In this document: piece by piece, positions 32,117 to 40,156 of the stretch
Layout of the letters: each line of letters opens with the position of its first letter
How positions within the stretch are numbered: position 1 is the stretch's first letter
DNA from: Albidovulum litorale
Lineage (GTDB): Bacteria; Pseudomonadota; Alphaproteobacteria; Rhodobacterales; Rhodobacteraceae
Length of the DNA stretch: 64,000 nt
Assembly: GCF_025751495.1 (NCBI RefSeq)
Contig: NZ_JAOWKZ010000004.1
Span: 62,001 to 126,000, forward strand
Reading direction: 5' to 3'
Notes under the pieces: generated by a model
Databases searched by the model: none
What the model was told of the DNA's origin: nothing
Seen by the model: the letters and a program-made list of their open reading frames with translations, nothing else
Program-made: the position numbers and the translations under genes

Positions 32117-34261
32117 ATGTATAGTGCCCCCCAACTAAGAATGGAGAGCAGGTTGCGGGGGCAGCATAGCGCAAGACTGGCACTGGCGGGGGCCGCGACA
32201 TTCGGCGCGGTGATGGCCTATGCCGATCCGATCTTGCAGCAGACACCGGGCACATTTGGCCTTCCGGGCCTGATCGACATGCCGACCGCCGAAAGCGCGC
32301 CGGAAGGCACGCTCGGCGCGACGTTGTTCCGGTTCGAGGGCGGTCTCAGGATGACGGCGACCTTCCAGGTCACCGACCGTCTGTCGGGTGCATTCCGCTA
32401 TTCCCGAGTGCCGGACGTCTTCACGGGCGGATCGGACCTTTATGACCGGTCCTTCGACCTTCACTACCGGATTCTCGATGAAAAGGGCTGGCGTCCCGCA
32501 GTTGCTGTCGGTCTGCGCGACTTCGTGGGAACCGGCATCTATTCGGGCGAATACCTCGTCGCCACCAAGACCATCACCCCGCGCCTCAAGGCGACGGCGG
32601 GACTTGGCTGGGGTCGGCTTGGCAGCAATGGCGATATCGGCAGTCCCTTCGGCGACCGCCCGCCCCTGGATTTCGGCGAGGGCGGCAAGGCCAATACCGA
32701 CCAGTGGTTCCGCGGCCCGGCCGCACCTTTCTTTGGCCTTGCCTGGCAGGCCACCGACAAGCTGAGCCTCAAGGCGGAATACTCGTCCGACGCCTATGAT
32801 ACGGAAACCGCCGCCGGGACCTTCAACCGCGACAGTTCGCTCAATCTCGGCTTCAATTACGCGATCAACCGGACGGCCAGCCTGTCGGGCTACTACCTTT
32901 ACGGGTCCGAGGTCGGGCTTCAGTTCAACCTCGCCATAGATCCGCGCCGACCGGTGGCGCCGAGCGGTCTGGAAACCGCACCGCTCCCGGTCCGGCCACG
33001 GCCAACCCGCGCCGCTGATCCAGAGGGCTGGGGGTCCGACTGGGTCAACGACCCCGAGGTGCATCCGGGCGTTCAGGTAGCGATTGCCATGGCGCTTGAG
33101 AATGACGGTCAGGTCCTTGAAAGCATGTCACTCTCGACGACGCGGGCCGAAGTGCGCGTGCGCAACGAACGCCACCTGTCCCAGCCGCAGGCGGTGGGAC
33201 GCACCGCCCGCATACTGACCCGCGCGCTGCCGTCCTCGGTGGAGATCTTCGTCATCACCTCGGTCGCAAGCGGCATCCCCGCCTCGTCGGTCACACTCCG
33301 GCGCAGTGATATTGAAGCGCTGGAAAGCGATGCCGCCTTCAAGATGCTGCGCACGGCGGAGTTCAGCGATCCCCTGAACGGCCCGGACGAGGGCCTTGTC
33401 CAGACGCCGGGCGTCCATCCCCGCTTCAGCTGGGCGCTGACGCCCTATGCCGAAATGTCGGTCTTCGACCCCGACGATCCGGTACGCGCCGATGCCGGGC
33501 TTCAGCTCAAGGGCCGCTATGAATTCGCTCCCGGCCTGGTCCTGTCGGGCAAGGTTCGCAAGAAACTCGTCGGCAATCTCGACCAGTCGACCCGGGTTTC
33601 GGATTCGATCGTGCACCACGTCCGGTCTGACCTTGTCGAATACCAGAAAGAGGGCGATCCCGCGCTCCACAACCTGACCTTCGCCTGGTATTCGCGGCCC
33701 GCCCCGAACCTTTACGGGCGCGTCACCGTCGGTCTTCTGGAACGCATGTATGGCGGCATTTCCGGCGAGCTTCTGTGGAAGCGCGTCGACAGCCCCTTTG
33801 CCCTCGGGGTCGAGGTGAACCGGGTCAAGCAGCGCGACTTCGACACGCTCTTCACCTTCCGCGACTATGAGACGACGACCGGCCATGTCTCGGCCTATTA
33901 CGATTTCGGCAATGGCTTCCACGGTCAGATCGACGCCGGGCGCTATCTGGTCGGCGACTGGGGCGCGACGTTCACGCTGGACCGCGAATTTGCCAATGGC
34001 TGGAAGGTCGGCGCCTATGCGACCGTCACCGATCTCTCCTCGGCTGAGTTTGGTGAGGGCTCGTTCGACAAGGGTATCCGGCTGACGATCCCCGTCGCCT
34101 GGGTCACCGGCCAGTCCACGCGCACCAAGGTTTCGACCGTGATCAAGCCGCTGAACCGCGACGGCGGCGCGCGGCTCGATGTAGACGGCCGGTTGTATCA
34201 GACGATCCGCGACACCCACCAGGGCGACATGCAGATCCAGTGGGGGAGGTTCTGGCGGTGA
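32117..34261 (+). CDS. yjbH: YjbH-family outer-membrane exopolysaccharide protein
   Basis: About 714 aa. After a signal-like stretch (LALAGAATFGAVMAYADP) comes the YjbH start TPGTFGLPGLIDMPTAESAP and a long beta-rich body with many alternating aromatic strands (WYSRPAPNLYGRVTVGLLER; GNGFHGQIDAGRYLVGDWGA) and C-terminal ...QIQWGRFWR, typical of the DUF940/YjbH porin-like family involved in exopolysaccharide export. ATG 32117 has GGAGG 13 bases upstream; ATG 32141 is an alternative. It overlaps the yjbF start by 4 bp. No YjbE or YjbG homologue is present. Confidence 0.84.
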   Translation: MYSAPQLRMESRLRGQHSARLALAGAATFGAVMAYADPILQQTPGTFGLPGLIDMPTAESAPEGTLGATLFRFEGGLRMTATFQVTDRLSGAFRYSRVPDVFTGGSDLYDRSFDLHYRILDEKGWRPAVAVGLRDFVGTGIYSGEYLVATKTITPRLKATAGLGWGRLGSNGDIGSPFGDRPPLDFGEGGKANTDQWFRGPAAPFFGLAWQATDKLSLKAEYSSDAYDTETAAGTFNRDSSLNLGFNYAINRTASLSGYYLYGSEVGLQFNLAIDPRRPVAPSGLETAPLPVRPRPTRAADPEGWGSDWVNDPEVHPGVQVAIAMALENDGQVLESMSLSTTRAEVRVRNERHLSQPQAVGRTARILTRALPSSVEIFVITSVASGIPASSVTLRRSDIEALESDAAFKMLRTAEFSDPLNGPDEGLVQTPGVHPRFSWALTPYAEMSVFDPDDPVRADAGLQLKGRYEFAPGLVLSGKVRKKLVGNLDQSTRVSDSIVHHVRSDLVEYQKEGDPALHNLTFAWYSRPAPNLYGRVTVGLLERMYGGISGELLWKRVDSPFALGVEVNRVKQRDFDTLFTFRDYETTTGHVSAYYDFGNGFHGQIDAGRYLVGDWGATFTLDREFANGWKVGAYATVTDLSSAEFGEGSFDKGIRLTIPVAWVTGQSTRTKVSTVIKPLNRDGGARLDVDGRLYQTIRDTHQGDMQIQWGRFWR

Positions 34262-34956
34262 TCCGGCGTAATCCGGCAAGGTCGGCCTTGCTCGCATCGC
34301 TTGTTGTGCTTTTGGCGGCCTGCGGCAGCGACCGGTCGCAGACCGATGGCGGCCGCGCCGCTTTGGGCGCGGCGAAGGCCATCGCGGCCAAGATGCGCGC
34401 GGGCAAGGCGCCCGCCCAATCGCCCGATCCCGAACAGATGGCGGCGACTGCGAAGGCCTCGTTCGAGGGCCCGCTGATCCTCGCCGAGATCGAGAACACC
34501 GGGCTGATGACGGCCCTGGGCGAATATGGCCGCAATGGGTCGGTGCGCACCTATTCGACACCGAACAAACAGACACTTTCGTTTCGCGGCGGCGTGCTGA
34601 TCGCCTCGCGCGGGCTTGGGTTTGACCTCATGTCATCCGACACCGGGAACGCGGTCGCGCTGATCACCGGGCGGCGGTCGGGGACCAGCGACCGCTCGTA
34701 TCGCTATCTCGACGGCGAGTGGCGCGAGCGGCCCTTGCCGATGACCTGTACCTACAGCTCCGGCGCGGCAAGGACGCTCAGCTTCGCCGGAACGAGCTAT
34801 GCCACGGTTCAGATCGACGAGACCTGTCAGGCGAAGGGTCAGTCACTGACGGTGACGAACAGCTACTGGGTGACCGGCAACGGCACGATCGCACTCTCAC
34901 GGCAATGGATCGGCCCGGCGCTGGGCCATGTCACCGTGCAGCTTGTCCGCCCCTGA
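34258..34956 (+). CDS. yjbF: YjbF/GfcB-family lipoprotein
   Basis: 232 aa. The GTG at 34258 follows GGGAGG and overlaps the yjbH stop (GTGA). The lipobox LVVLLAACGS puts the lipidated Cys near residue 22. The mature domain (about 60-230) has the GfcB/YjbF features: LIASRGLGFDLMSSD, RSYRYLDGEW and a C-terminal beta domain ending NGTIALSRQWIGPALGHVTV. It is anchored to the outer membrane with YjbH for polysaccharide secretion (family knowledge). Confidence 0.83.
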   Translation: MIRRNPARSALLASLVVLLAACGSDRSQTDGGRAALGAAKAIAAKMRAGKAPAQSPDPEQMAATAKASFEGPLILAEIENTGLMTALGEYGRNGSVRTYSTPNKQTLSFRGGVLIASRGLGFDLMSSDTGNAVALITGRRSGTSDRSYRYLDGEWRERPLPMTCTYSSGAARTLSFAGTSYATVQIDETCQAKGQSLTVTNSYWVTGNGTIALSRQWIGPALGHVTVQLVRP

Positions 34957-35062
34957 CGGGTGGGGAATACCTCCGGCATCCTTCTGTTGAATGCAGCGGT
35001 GATGACCGACCGTTGCCGTACGCTTTGCCGAAACCTGCCATACGTTTTGCCGCCAGCCCCCG

Positions 35063-35452
35063 TCAGCCATCGCCCGCCGGTTTCGGTCGCACGAATTTCG
35101 CCCCGCCCGCCTTCGTCACCGTGACCTGACCGTCGGCGGCCGTGGCGGGCGCACAGGCGATCCCGTCGCCGTCCGGGTCGTTCCGGTCGTGATAGCCAAG
35201 CTCGCCCATCCGCGCCCCCGCGAGCCCGATCGCCGCCGCAGCCGGGCAACCGGCACGCGCAATGAGATGGGCAAGCGCCTCAGCCGGGGGATAGGGGCTG
35301 GTGCGGATATAGATCGAAACCGCCGTCGCCACTGCGATAACCGGAATGGCCATTAGCTTGGCGAGGGTCGAGGACAGAATTCGTCCCAAACCCGGTCTGT
35401 TCCGGTCACGGCGGCCGGACGTTCGTTCCTGCAAATGTGGTCTTGCGGTCAT
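35063..35452 (-). CDS. Excalibur-domain membrane-anchored protein
   Basis: 129 aa. A basic N-terminal tail, one hydrophobic helix (about 32-50, LMAIPVIAVATAVSIYI), then a short extracytoplasmic Excalibur calcium-binding motif, HDRNDPDGDGIACAP, with the D-x-D-x-D-G-x-x-C pattern. Such domains are found on secreted nucleases and envelope proteins. No catalytic domain is present. Monocistronic between yjbF (convergent) and the DUF1344 gene. Confidence 0.72.
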   Translation of the reverse strand: MTARPHLQERTSGRRDRNRPGLGRILSSTLAKLMAIPVIAVATAVSIYIRTSPYPPAEALAHLIARAGCPAAAAIGLAGARMGELGYHDRNDPDGDGIACAPATAADGQVTVTKAGGAKFVRPKPAGDG

Positions 35453-35602
35453 GAACGCTGGCTATCCGAACACTATGACCTGATCATGGCAGGCGCGGTC
35501 GGGAGCAGTCGGCCTCACCACTCTGTGATACGCAAAAATCCCACTGCCCGACTCATCCGCCCGGTGATAGCGTGCGCCCGCAACCCCTTTGGAGTGACGC
35601 CC

Positions 35603-35857
35603 ATGCGCGCGCTTTTGCTTGCCCTGACTCTCGTTCTTTCCACCCCCGCCATCGCTGACGAAACCACGGGCAAGATCCTCGCCTTCGACCGCGTGGCGAA
35701 TGTCATCGTGCTTGACGACAAGACCATCTGGCCGCTGGCCGACACGACCGAAATCTCTCCCGACCTCGTCGCCGGGGACATGGTCAAGATCGACTATGTC
35801 GGTGGAGGTGATGCAGGCGTCGCCTCGATCACCAGCATCTTGAGGGTCGAAGGCTGA
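35603..35857 (+). CDS. Small periplasmic DUF1344 protein
   Basis: 84 aa. Signal peptide residues 1-18 (RALLLALTLVLSTPAIA) and a small beta domain: TGKILAFDRVANVIVLDD, KTIWPLADTTEI, GDMVKIDYVGGGDAG. It matches the DUF1344 pattern of short OB-like proteins common in Rhodobacterales and rhizobia; no known activity. The ATG at 35603 follows GGAGTG; upstream in-frame codons are unrelated to the family. Confidence 0.75.
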   Translation: MRALLLALTLVLSTPAIADETTGKILAFDRVANVIVLDDKTIWPLADTTEISPDLVAGDMVKIDYVGGGDAGVASITSILRVEG

Positions 35858-35912
35858 CGGTGTTTCGCGGACAGAGTGGACGGCAGTAACATATCCGCTA
35901 TCCTCTCCGTAC

Positions 35913-36698
35913 ATGAACGACACACCGCATCCAGACGCCTTCAAACCTGCCGAGATCGCCCGGCTTATAGAAGGCGCGGGCGTGGCCAAGGCTGCGCTGC
36001 CGCTGGTGCAGATGTTCGTGCTTGCCATGCTCGCCGGGGCCTTCATCGGTTTCGGGGCGGCGGCCTATACGATGGTCATGACAGGCACCGACATGGGCTA
36101 TGGCCCGGCGCGGATGCTCGGCGGTTTGGTCTTCTCGCTCGGGCTGATCCTTGTTGTGGTCGGCGGAGCGGAGCTTTTTACCGGCAATGCCCTGATGGTC
36201 ATGGCGGCAGTTGACGGGCGGATCACGCCACAACAGCTCTTTCGCAACTGGGCTGTTGTCTATCTCGGCAATCTGGTGGGCGCGGTCGGACTTGCGGTGG
36301 CCTTCGGCCTGTCCGGCCTTCTTGACGGAAAGATGGGCGGGACGGCAGCGCAGATCGCCCTGGCCAAGTCCAACCTGCCACCGGTGGAGGCCTTCGTGCG
36401 TGGCGCGCTCTGCAACGCGCTGGTCTGCCTTGCGGTCTGGCTGACCTTTGCCGCGCGGACGGCGGCGGGCAAGATCCTAGCCATTCTCTGGCCAATAACC
36501 GGTTTCGTGCTGCTTGGCCTCGAACATTCGGTGGCCAACATGTATTTCTTCCCGCAGGGCTGGGCCGCGGGAGGCGAAGTGGACCTGACGGGTGCGGTGA
36601 CCAATCTTCTCTGGGTAACGCTCGGAAACATCCTTGGTGGTGCGGGCGGCGTGGCGCTGGCCTACCGTTACGCCTATCTGGGACCGGCAGGCAGGTGA
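35913..36698 (+). CDS. Formate/nitrite transporter (FNT) family channel
   Basis: 261 aa with six membrane helices. FNT signatures: GAFIGFGAAAYTMVMTG, ELFTGNALMVMAAV, NWAVVYLGNLVGAV, RGALCNALVCLAVWL and the GLEHSVANMYFF motif with the central His. The pentameric channel carries formate, nitrite or similar monovalent anions; the substrate cannot be told from sequence. No formate hydrogen-lyase or nitrite reductase genes are nearby. Confidence 0.9.
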   Translation: MNDTPHPDAFKPAEIARLIEGAGVAKAALPLVQMFVLAMLAGAFIGFGAAAYTMVMTGTDMGYGPARMLGGLVFSLGLILVVVGGAELFTGNALMVMAAVDGRITPQQLFRNWAVVYLGNLVGAVGLAVAFGLSGLLDGKMGGTAAQIALAKSNLPPVEAFVRGALCNALVCLAVWLTFAARTAAGKILAILWPITGFVLLGLEHSVANMYFFPQGWAAGGEVDLTGAVTNLLWVTLGNILGGAGGVALAYRYAYLGPAGR

Positions 36699-36752
36699 TG
36701 CGACCGAACCGCCTGTCACCCGATCCCATCACCGCATCTAATTGGAGCAAGT

Positions 36753-37235
36753 ATGCAGATACGTCCGGCGACCGAGGCAGATGACGACAGCATCTGGGCC
36801 ATGCTGGAGCCCGTCTTCCGCGCGGGCGAAACCTATTGCATTCCGCGTGACGTAAGCCGTGACGAGGCGCTCGACTATTGGTCCGGCGCACCGCATCGGG
36901 TCTTTGTGGCCGAGGAAAACGGCATCCTCCTAGGCACCTATTTCCTGACCCCCAATCAGAAGGGTGGCGGGGCGCATGTCTGCAATTGCGGGTTTGTCAC
37001 GGCCACCGGGACGACGGGCAGGGGCGTGGCCCGGCACCTGCTGAGCCACGCGCTCCATGCCGCGAAGGCCGCCGGTTACCGCGCGATGCAGTTCAACTTC
37101 GTGGTTGCGACGAATACTAGGGCGATCGCGATCTGGGAAAGCCATGGCTTCAACACCATCGGCCGCTTGCCCGGGGCCTTTCTGCATCCGCGGGAGGGTT
37201 ACGTCGACGCGCTGGTCATGTACCGTGCGCTGTGA
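36753..37235 (+). CDS. GNAT-family N-acetyltransferase
   Basis: 160 aa. Single GNAT fold with acetyl-CoA loop TATGTTGRGVARHLLSHAL (Q/R-x-x-G-x-A type) about residues 88-106 and the NTRAIAIWESHGFNTIG motif near 130. ATG 36753 is preceded by TTGGAGCAAG. Substrate unknown; yeast and bacterial relatives of this length acetylate small amines or proteins. Likely monocistronic after the FNT channel. Confidence 0.85.
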   Translation: MQIRPATEADDDSIWAMLEPVFRAGETYCIPRDVSRDEALDYWSGAPHRVFVAEENGILLGTYFLTPNQKGGGAHVCNCGFVTATGTTGRGVARHLLSHALHAAKAAGYRAMQFNFVVATNTRAIAIWESHGFNTIGRLPGAFLHPREGYVDALVMYRAL

Positions 37236-37274
37236 CAGGGTGGTGGTTACGCCCTCCCGCACAGAAAGTAATCG

Positions 37275-37991
37275 ATGATGGCCCGCGCCGACATTCCCCT
37301 GCTTGCCGTTCTGATTGACGCCGACAATGTCGTTTCCCGAAATGCAGAGGCGATCCTGAAGGAAATCACGGCTTACGGAGAACCCGCTTTGCGACGGGTC
37401 TACGGCGACTGGTCTAACCCCCAGCTTAATGGCTGGAAGGAAAAAGCACGCCAGCTTGGCCTCGTGACGCATCAGGAATCGGCCAATACCAAGGGCAAAA
37501 ACGCCAGCGATATCGGCCTCGTGATCGACGCGATGGACATTCTGCATGCCGGCAAATTCGACGGATTCGTATTGATCTCGTCAGACAGCGACTTCACCCG
37601 ACTTGCAAGCCGTATCCGCGAGGAGGGACTGGAGGTGATCGGCATCGGCGAGGCAAAGACACCCGAAGCCCTGCGCAATGTCTGCAACCGATTCGTCTTT
37701 ATCGAGAACATAGTTGAGGATCCGGAACCCACCAAAGGTGCGGCAGCCAGATCCGGGGCGAAGCGGTCGCCTAAAGAAGCGGTCGATCTGATCATCCGGG
37801 CAATGGCCAAGATAGATCAGGAAGATGAATGGTATCTTCTCGGCCTCATCGGGCAAAGGATCGTGGCCGACAATCCCGATTTCGACACCAGGACCTACGG
37901 GAAGCGCAAGCTGAGCGATCTTGTAGGTGAACTCAAGCGTTTCGAGACCAAGCGCGAGGGTAATCATGTCTTTGTCCGCAGGATAGACTGA
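37275..37991 (+). CDS. NYN-domain nuclease-like protein with OST-HTH/LOTUS domain
   Basis: 238 aa. The NYN (LabA/PIN-like) domain about 5-145 keeps the acidic residues: LAVLIDADNV, NASDIGLVIDAMD and ISSDSDFTRLASRIREEG. A C-terminal OST-HTH/LOTUS domain (about 165-237, AVDLIIRAMAKIDQEDEWYL ... FDTRTYGKRKLSDLVG) binds RNA in other proteins. Predicted RNase or RNA-binding factor; activity not shown. Near-full-length single gene, no operon partner. Confidence 0.87.
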   Translation: MMARADIPLLAVLIDADNVVSRNAEAILKEITAYGEPALRRVYGDWSNPQLNGWKEKARQLGLVTHQESANTKGKNASDIGLVIDAMDILHAGKFDGFVLISSDSDFTRLASRIREEGLEVIGIGEAKTPEALRNVCNRFVFIENIVEDPEPTKGAAARSGAKRSPKEAVDLIIRAMAKIDQEDEWYLLGLIGQRIVADNPDFDTRTYGKRKLSDLVGELKRFETKREGNHVFVRRID

Positions 37992-38060
37992 CGCGGCTCG
38001 GATTGTCTGAAACCCAAGATAATGGGGCTTTAGAACTGCGCATTCCTTGGGGCTGAAGGC

Positions 38061-38687
38061 TCACTTCACCCCATATCGTGCCAGAAACATCTCGACCGCG
38101 CCCATGGCCACGCGGTTCCGGTCGTCCACCGAAAACTCGCGTTTGATGCCGAAGCAGACGCAGGGAAAGATGTCGGCCTTGCACAGTTCCGCGAACTGCG
38201 CGGCGGCAAGGGGAATGTCTTCGATCACCAGTTCGCCGCGTTCCACTGCCCCGGTCAGGTAGGCCGAGATACGTTCGTTCAGAAGCCCCGGCCCGGTCGC
38301 GTAGAATTCCTGTCCAAGCTCCGGGAACCGTTCAGCCTCGGCTACGCAGATGCGGAAGGTTGAGCGGCCGAAATCGCTCAGGAAGAAGTCGACGATCTTG
38401 CGGGCCGCCACGGGAAGGACCATCTGCGGCGGCGCTGTGAGCGTGACAAGCGCCTCGGCCTCGTCCGCCTGGCGCTGGCATTCGCCCTTGGCGACCTCGA
38501 TGAACAGCATGCGCTTGTCGGGGAAATAGGCATATAGCGTGGCTTTGGAGACGCCCGCCTCGGCTGCGATATCGTCAACGCTCGCGCCCTCGAACCCGTC
38601 CCGCAGAAACACGGTCCGGGCCCCTTCCAGCACCTGATCGAACTTGCGGCCCCTTTTGATGGTCGCAATGGCGGCGTTTGCTGTCAT
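38061..38687 (-). CDS. TetR-family transcriptional regulator
   Basis: 208 aa. N-terminal HTH about 15-60 (ARTVFLRDGFEGASVDDIAA, AGVSKATLYAYFPDK) and a C-terminal ligand domain of the TetR_C type (about 85-200, SDFGRSTFRICVAEAERFPE). An upstream region to 39074 carries several CAGTTCAGAA-type repeats that may be its operators. Effector unknown; neighbours suggest control of the small secreted protein or the ferritin-like gene. Confidence 0.87.
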   Translation of the reverse strand: MTANAAIATIKRGRKFDQVLEGARTVFLRDGFEGASVDDIAAEAGVSKATLYAYFPDKRMLFIEVAKGECQRQADEAEALVTLTAPPQMVLPVAARKIVDFFLSDFGRSTFRICVAEAERFPELGQEFYATGPGLLNERISAYLTGAVERGELVIEDIPLAAAQFAELCKADIFPCVCFGIKREFSVDDRNRVAMGAVEMFLARYGVK

Positions 38688-38747
38688 TCGGTCACTCCCC
38701 GCAGAAAGGATAGACCGCCTGCATCGCGGACGACAAGCGCGGACACG

Positions 38748-38775
38748 AAAAAACGGGCAGGCCTGAGCCCGCCCG
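38748..38775 (-). terminator. Intrinsic terminator for the small minus-strand gene
   Basis: On the minus strand a 9-bp GC stem (CGGGCGGGC with GCCTGCCCG, one mismatch) with a 4-base loop is followed by TTTTTT. It lies 30 bp downstream of the small gene at 38805 and ahead of the TetR gene, supporting transcription of that small gene. Confidence 0.65.
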
Positions 38776-38804
38776 AGGATCCCGCCGGGATGAGGCAGGG
38801 GTCG

Positions 38805-38981
38805 TCACTGACCTTTCGGTGCGCAGACCTGTGTGGTCACGCTGTGGCAGCCCCGGGTGGCGCCGGCACCATCGGTCGGAAACTGAAGTCGGGGAAGGTC
38901 AAACGTCACGCCGCCTGCAAGGGCCGGGGCTGCGGTCAGTCCAAGGGCGATTGCGGTGATAAGGGTGCGAATCCGTGTCAT
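38805..38981 (-). CDS. Small secreted protein of unknown function
   Basis: 58 aa from ATG 38981 (an ATG at 38990 is possible). The N-terminal 20 residues are a signal peptide (RIRTLITAIALGLTAAPALA), and the mature 38 residues contain two Cys that could form a disulfide (GCHSV ... VCAPK). No family recognised. Support comes from the signal peptide, the intrinsic terminator downstream and the repeat-rich promoter region upstream; there is no strong ribosome site. Confidence 0.55.
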   Translation of the reverse strand: MTRIRTLITAIALGLTAAPALAGGVTFDLPRLQFPTDGAGATRGCHSVTTQVCAPKGQ

Positions 38982-38993
38982 GGGAGACATCCG

Positions 38994-39074
38994 TTCTGAA
39001 CTGTTTCGTTTAGTAATTTCGATCTAAACCGATCAGTTCAGAATTTCAAGACCAAACTGAACTCATTAGTTCAG
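38994..39074. promoter_or_regulatory. Cluster of TTCTGAACTG-type inverted repeats
   Basis: TTCTGAACTG at 38994-39003 pairs with CAGTTCAGAA at 39034-39043, GTTTAG (39008-39013) with CTAAAC (39024-39029), and CTGAACT-CATT-AGTTCAG at 39057-39074 is a perfect repeat. Nested symmetric sites between the small gene and mbfA suggest a TetR-type operator array; the nearby TetR regulator is the obvious candidate. Confidence 0.5.
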
Positions 39075-39117
39075 AATTGGTCGCTTTCCGCTCTTGCCGC
39101 ACCGCCTCCGGCCCCCT

Positions 39118-39138
39118 AGTTTGGAATCGTTCCAAACT
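39118..39138. promoter_or_regulatory. Irr/ICE-like palindrome upstream of mbfA
   Basis: AGTTTGGAA-TCG-TTCCAAACT is a perfect 21-bp inverted repeat with 9-bp arms, 10 bp before the mbfA start. It resembles the alphaproteobacterial Irr iron-control element (TTTAGAA-N3-TTCTAAA type). A site so close to the start codon fits repression. Confidence 0.62.
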
Positions 39139-39148
39139 GGAGACCGCC

Positions 39149-40126
39149 ATGATCCCCGGCTTTGCCAGCCGCCGCCGTTTCTCGGACCTGAGCGAGCAAG
39201 AAGTGCTCGCGCTTGCGATTTCGTCCGAGGAGGATGACGCCCGCATCTACCGGACCTATGCCGAACGGTTGCGCGCCGACTTTCCTTCATCCGCCGCCGT
39301 TTTTGAGGCGATGGCGAAGGAAGAGGACACCCATCGCCATTGGCTGATCGAACGCCACAAGGCGCGGTTCGGGGATGTGATTCCGCTGATCCGCCGCGAA
39401 CATGTCGCCGGATTTTACGCCCGCCGACCCGTCTGGCTGGTGGAAAATCTCGGCCTTGACCGGATGCGGGGCGAGGCCGAGGCTATGGAGCGCGAGGCTG
39501 AGGCCTTTTACCGCCGCGCCGCCGCCGCGACCAAGGATGCCGAGACGCGGAAGCTTCTTGGCGATCTGGCTGCCGCCGAGGCCAAGCACGAGAAAAAGGC
39601 GGGCGATCTGGCCGAGGCGCATCTGGACGAAGCGGCAAAGGGGGAGGAAGACCGGGCCGCCCACCGCCAGTTCGTGCTGACTTGGGTTCAGCCGGGTCTG
39701 GCCGGGCTGATGGACGGTTCGGTTTCCACCCTCGCACCGATCTTTGCCACAGCCTTTGCGACGCAGGATACCTGGACGACCTTCCTCGTTGGTCTTGCCG
39801 CCGCCGTCGGCGCGGGCATCTCGATGGGCTTTACCGAAGTTGCGTCCGATGACGGTGTGCTCTCGGGCCGCGGCTCACCCATGAAGAGGGGTATTTCGGC
39901 CGGTGTGATGACGACTTTGGGCGGGCTCGGCCACGCACTGCCCTATCTGATCCCGGATTTCTGGACCGCGACAGTCATCGCCATCGCCATCGTCTTTGTC
40001 GAACTATGGGCCATCGTCTGGATCCAGAACCGCTACATGGAGACCCCGTTCCTACGTGCGACCTTTCAGGTCGTTCTGGGCGGCGCGCTGGTCTTTGCGG
40101 CTGGCGTTCTGATCGGGGGCGGGTAG
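39149..40126 (+). CDS. mbfA: Membrane-bound ferritin/VIT-type iron exporter
   Basis: 325 aa. An N-terminal ferritin-like (erythrin-vacuolar iron transport) domain about 10-160 has repeated E-x-x-x-H/E metal ligands (SSEEDDARIYRTYAERL, MAKEEDTHRHWLIERH, EAEAMEREAEAFYRRAA, AAAEAKHEKKAGDL). A C-terminal VIT1/CCC1-like domain (about 175-325) has four to five helices (LAGLMDGSVSTLAPIF, GAGISMGFTEVASDDG). This is the MbfA architecture that exports iron in Agrobacterium and Bradyrhizobium under Irr control. Start 39149 is preceded by GGAGA, and the Irr-like palindrome lies just upstream. Confidence 0.88.
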   Translation: MIPGFASRRRFSDLSEQEVLALAISSEEDDARIYRTYAERLRADFPSSAAVFEAMAKEEDTHRHWLIERHKARFGDVIPLIRREHVAGFYARRPVWLVENLGLDRMRGEAEAMEREAEAFYRRAAAATKDAETRKLLGDLAAAEAKHEKKAGDLAEAHLDEAAKGEEDRAAHRQFVLTWVQPGLAGLMDGSVSTLAPIFATAFATQDTWTTFLVGLAAAVGAGISMGFTEVASDDGVLSGRGSPMKRGISAGVMTTLGGLGHALPYLIPDFWTATVIAIAIVFVELWAIVWIQNRYMETPFLRATFQVVLGGALVFAAGVLIGGG

Positions 40127-40128
40127 TA

Positions 40129-40149
40129 TCCCCGGCAAACTGCCGGGGA
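40129..40149 (+). promoter_or_regulatory. Hairpin covering the ribosome site of the flavoprotein gene
   Basis: TCCCCGGCA-AAC-TGCCGGGGA is a perfect 9-bp stem after the mbfA stop. Its 3' arm contains most of GGGGAG (40145-40150), the likely ribosome site for ATG 40157. It may act as a terminator or lower translation of the next gene. Confidence 0.45.
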
Positions 40150-40156
40150 GTGATCC

